From Prevotella sp. UBA6387 (GTDB taxonomy: Bacteria; Bacteroidota; Bacteroidia; Bacteroidales; Bacteroidaceae): a stretch of DNA of 16,965 nucleotides. The position numbers and the translations under genes are program-made. The first letter of the stretch is position 1. The number at the start of each line of letters is the position of its first letter. The stretch is from assembly GCA_002437565.1 (NCBI GenBank), contig DJQL01000031.1, positions 1 through 16,965 of the forward strand. The letters run 5' to 3'. Of the stretch, positions 15,126-16,965 are shown in pieces. A model generated the notes under the pieces. That model searched no databases, was not told where the DNA came from, and saw only the letters and a program-made list of their open reading frames with translations.

Positions 15126-16037
15126 ATGCGAATCATCAACCCTTCTTTCGAGATATGGCAACAAGAGCCAGGCTTGGCTGGCGTTTACAGGCAGATTGAA
15201 CGTGTAGGGCGCGTGTGCTATAAAAGCGAGGATCACGCCACTGCCACGTCGGCTCAGCCTTTTGTGGAGCGAATGATCAAAAATGAGCATTTTGCCATGC
15301 TCGAGCACGGCACGGTGTATCTCCTTTTCGATGCAGACAATAATGGCATGGAGCAGCCATGGCAATTCTATTCTGCCAACAAGTTTTCGCAGTGTGTCGT
15401 GGATTCTGGCAAGGCTTATGTCACCACAAACCTCCGTGTCCTTGCAGAGAACCATCGCCTTGCAGACCTGCAAAACTTTTGGAGCGAGCCTTTGCCACTC
15501 CATCCTGTACGTGTCACCGTGCATTTCTCCACACAAATAGCCATCACGCGTGAGTTTAACCGCCACCGTGCCAATTCCATGGCAGAGCAGTCAACTCGCT
15601 ATTGCAACTATTCAAGAGACAAGTTTGGCAATGAGATTACAGTCAATCTTCCAACATGGGTCAAGCATGAGATGACAGGGTCTGGCTGGTCTGGATCTGT
15701 GAATGGCGGTGAGCTTAAGGTCAGTGGCCAACAGTTCATGGAACTTGCACGTAAGGTTGCCGATGGCAGTGCCTCGGTCCTCGACAATTGGGTTTTTGCC
15801 AATTTGGCTGCCGAGAAATCGTATATGAACCTAATCAGTTCAGGCCGCAAGCCACAAGAGGCGCGTGTTGTGCTTCCTCTCGACACGGCTACCGAACTCG
15901 TGCATACGGCTTTTGTTTCCGATTGGAAACATTTCTTCGACCTTCGCGCCCTTGGCACGACCGGTCAGCCACATCCAGATGCCAAGGCGATTGCCATGCC
16001 CCTCTTTGAGGAGTTCAAAAGCAAAGGCTGGCTTTAA
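15126..16037 (+). CDS. thyX: flavin-dependent thymidylate synthase
   Basis: ThyX methylates dUMP to dTMP using methylene-tetrahydrofolate and reduces the product with FAD/NADPH, without consuming folate as ThyA does. The signature RHRxxSxxxxSxR is complete: RHRANSMAEQSTR at residues 146-158. Other family marks are a C-terminal segment EARVVLPLDTATEL with the substrate-binding arginine region, followed by WKHFFDLR. At 303 residues it is longer than the compact ThyX of about 220-250. Part of the extra length lies after the motif (CNYSRDKFGNEITVNLP and on to about residue 200) and at the C-terminus. The ATG at 15126 is the natural start, giving MRIINPSFEI. Its stop codon overlaps that of the convergent helicase gene by four bases, so there is no room for a terminator between them. 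Confidence 0.95.
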   Translation: MRIINPSFEIWQQEPGLAGVYRQIERVGRVCYKSEDHATATSAQPFVERMIKNEHFAMLEHGTVYLLFDADNNGMEQPWQFYSANKFSQCVVDSGKAYVTTNLRVLAENHRLADLQNFWSEPLPLHPVRVTVHFSTQIAITREFNRHRANSMAEQSTRYCNYSRDKFGNEITVNLPTWVKHEMTGSGWSGSVNGGELKVSGQQFMELARKVADGSASVLDNWVFANLAAEKSYMNLISSGRKPQEARVVLPLDTATELVHTAFVSDWKHFFDLRALGTTGQPHPDAKAIAMPLFEEFKSKGWL

Positions 16038-16965
16038 ATCATGTTCTGCCTTATTGCCATTCCGCCTTTTTCCTTGACATATTCCATCAGCTTGCGAAAT
16101 ATGGGAGAGGCGGAAAGGGTCTTCACGTTTCCTGTCAGTATGAGCTGCTTCCGTGCTCGTGTCAGAGCCACGTTGAGCTTGCGGTCTATGTCGTGACCGT
16201 CTTCCGTGAAAGTGTTTGCGGTGAGGAAGTCGAGTTGATGGGGCTGTTGTATCGTGAACGAGTATACTATCACGTCGCGTTGTGATCCCTGGTATCTCTC
16301 CACGGTGTCTATGCTTATGTCTTCGAGAGCCTTTATATTGGTTTTCTCTATCTCTTTCCTTATCATCGCTATTTGATTGCGATATGGCACTATCACGCCA
16401 ACGGTCTTGTCTGCGTTGAAGTTTTCTCCATAGAACCTGTATACTCGTTTCAGTATGTCACCAACCACATGCGCCTCGTCAGCGTTTACCTTGTCGGATA
16501 TTTCTGGTTGGAGGCAGTCTTTAGATGGTATGAAAATCACCCGTTGCCGTTTCATAAGCTCGTCCATGTCGTCTTGCGATGGCAATATGTAGCCAATCTC
16601 CTTGGCTTGCTGGTGAGGCAATGGCACGCAGTGCAGACGCTCCCGCGAATAAAACTCGTGGTTGGGGAAGTCGGCTATGTCTGGGTGCATCCGTCCTTGC
16701 CGCCGCAGAGTGCCTATGAAGTCGGTGCGTCCCTTGTCAAGCTCTTGGTGCATAAGCCGTTCGAAAAGCGAATTTTTGCAGTCGGTCAAGCCAATACCGG
16801 AAAGCAGCCGTCCGCTTACCTCGCTGTCCATGTCGCCCTGCTGCACCACAGCTGGCAGTTGCTTGTAGTCGCCTATGAGTATGAACTTGTCAATATCGCA
16901 TCCACGGTATTGACCTGTTGCGGGAGTGCGGTGGCTTGCCAAAAGTCCAATGATGTTTGGCTCCA
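16034..16965 (-). CDS. superfamily 1 DNA/RNA helicase, C-terminal part (5' end outside window)
   Basis: The frame stays open to the right edge of the window, so the N-terminal portion with the Walker A motif is missing; the TTG at 16940-16942 is not the start. The visible about 310 residues carry C-terminal motifs of SF1B helicases of the DNA2/NAM7/UPF1-like (AAA_11/AAA_12) group: EPNIIGLL just after the expected Walker B, IGDYKQLPAVVQQ (motif III), VGVIVPYRNQ (motif IV), SIDTVERYQGSQRDVIVYS (motif V) and LNVALTRARKQLILTGN (motif VI). Such enzymes unwind nucleic acid in an ATP-dependent way; the specific process is not clear. The gene ends at a TAA whose complement TTA (16034-16036) interlocks with the thyX stop TAA (16035-16037). 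Confidence 0.9.
   Translation of the reverse strand, partial: EPNIIGLLASHRTPATGQYRGCDIDKFILIGDYKQLPAVVQQGDMDSEVSGRLLSGIGLTDCKNSLFERLMHQELDKGRTDFIGTLRRQGRMHPDIADFPNHEFYSRERLHCVPLPHQQAKEIGYILPSQDDMDELMKRQRVIFIPSKDCLQPEISDKVNADEAHVVGDILKRVYRFYGENFNADKTVGVIVPYRNQIAMIRKEIEKTNIKALEDISIDTVERYQGSQRDVIVYSFTIQQPHQLDFLTANTFTEDGHDIDRKLNVALTRARKQLILTGNVKTLSASPIFRKLMEYVKEKGGMAIRQNMI

Noticed and set aside
1..16965. CRISPR arrays, transposases, tRNA or rRNA genes
   Set aside because: No regularly spaced direct repeats, transposase motifs or RNA-gene signatures were seen on reading either strand; small RNAs without strong motifs cannot be excluded by eye.

Overview
The window looks like a chromosomal segment of a Bacteroidales bacterium, most likely Prevotellaceae-like. 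The evidence is a SusC/SusD outer-membrane pair, lipoproteins with Bacteroidetes-style acidic residues after the lipobox cysteine, a DUF4369-thioredoxin protein, promoter -7 elements of the TAnnTTTG type, and an absence of strong Shine-Dalgarno sites. Species cannot be named from the sequence alone.

Layout. (1) 1-540: the 3' end of a GH27 alpha-galactosidase on the + strand, converging on (2) 564-1652: a TlpA-like thiol-disulfide protein on the - strand. (3) 1774-10328: a five-gene + strand cluster behind a good Bacteroidetes promoter. It holds a small exported protein whose signal peptide is broken by a single-base frameshift in a run of seven G, a surface-type lipoprotein of unknown family, a SusC/RagA TonB-dependent receptor, its SusD/RagB lipoprotein, and a lipoprotein with the M43 (pappalysin-like) metzincin fold. 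A strong hairpin at 10365-10422 ends the cluster and also serves metG from the other side. (4) 10460-14834: a - strand run of metG, a tandem-duplicated alpha/beta-hydrolase, and a Fur-family regulator. (5) 15126-16037: thyX (+), divergent from the Fur-family gene. (6) 16034-16965: the C-terminal part of a superfamily 1 helicase (-), whose stop codon overlaps that of thyX.

The most interesting part is the five-gene cluster. It has the import core of a polysaccharide-utilisation locus (SusCD) but no glycoside hydrolase and no recognisable regulator. Its last gene keeps the M43 scaffold, yet all three zinc-binding histidines of HExxHxxGxxH are replaced (N333, Y337, Y343), which predicts a catalytically dead surface pseudoprotease, perhaps a binding protein. 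The first gene may be switched by its poly-G tract, or the indel may be a mutation or sequencing error, and it combines an AT-rich body with a GC-richer C-terminal tail resembling a sorting signal. A plausible reading is a surface complex that captures and imports a protein, peptide or other ligand, but the ligand cannot be read from the sequence.

The remaining genes are housekeeping (metG, thyX, helicase) or ordinary accessory genes. The exception is the double-headed esterase-like protein, in which both halves keep an apparent Ser-Asp-His triad. No gene-free stretch exceeds 300 bases. I see no tRNA, rRNA, CRISPR array or insertion sequence.
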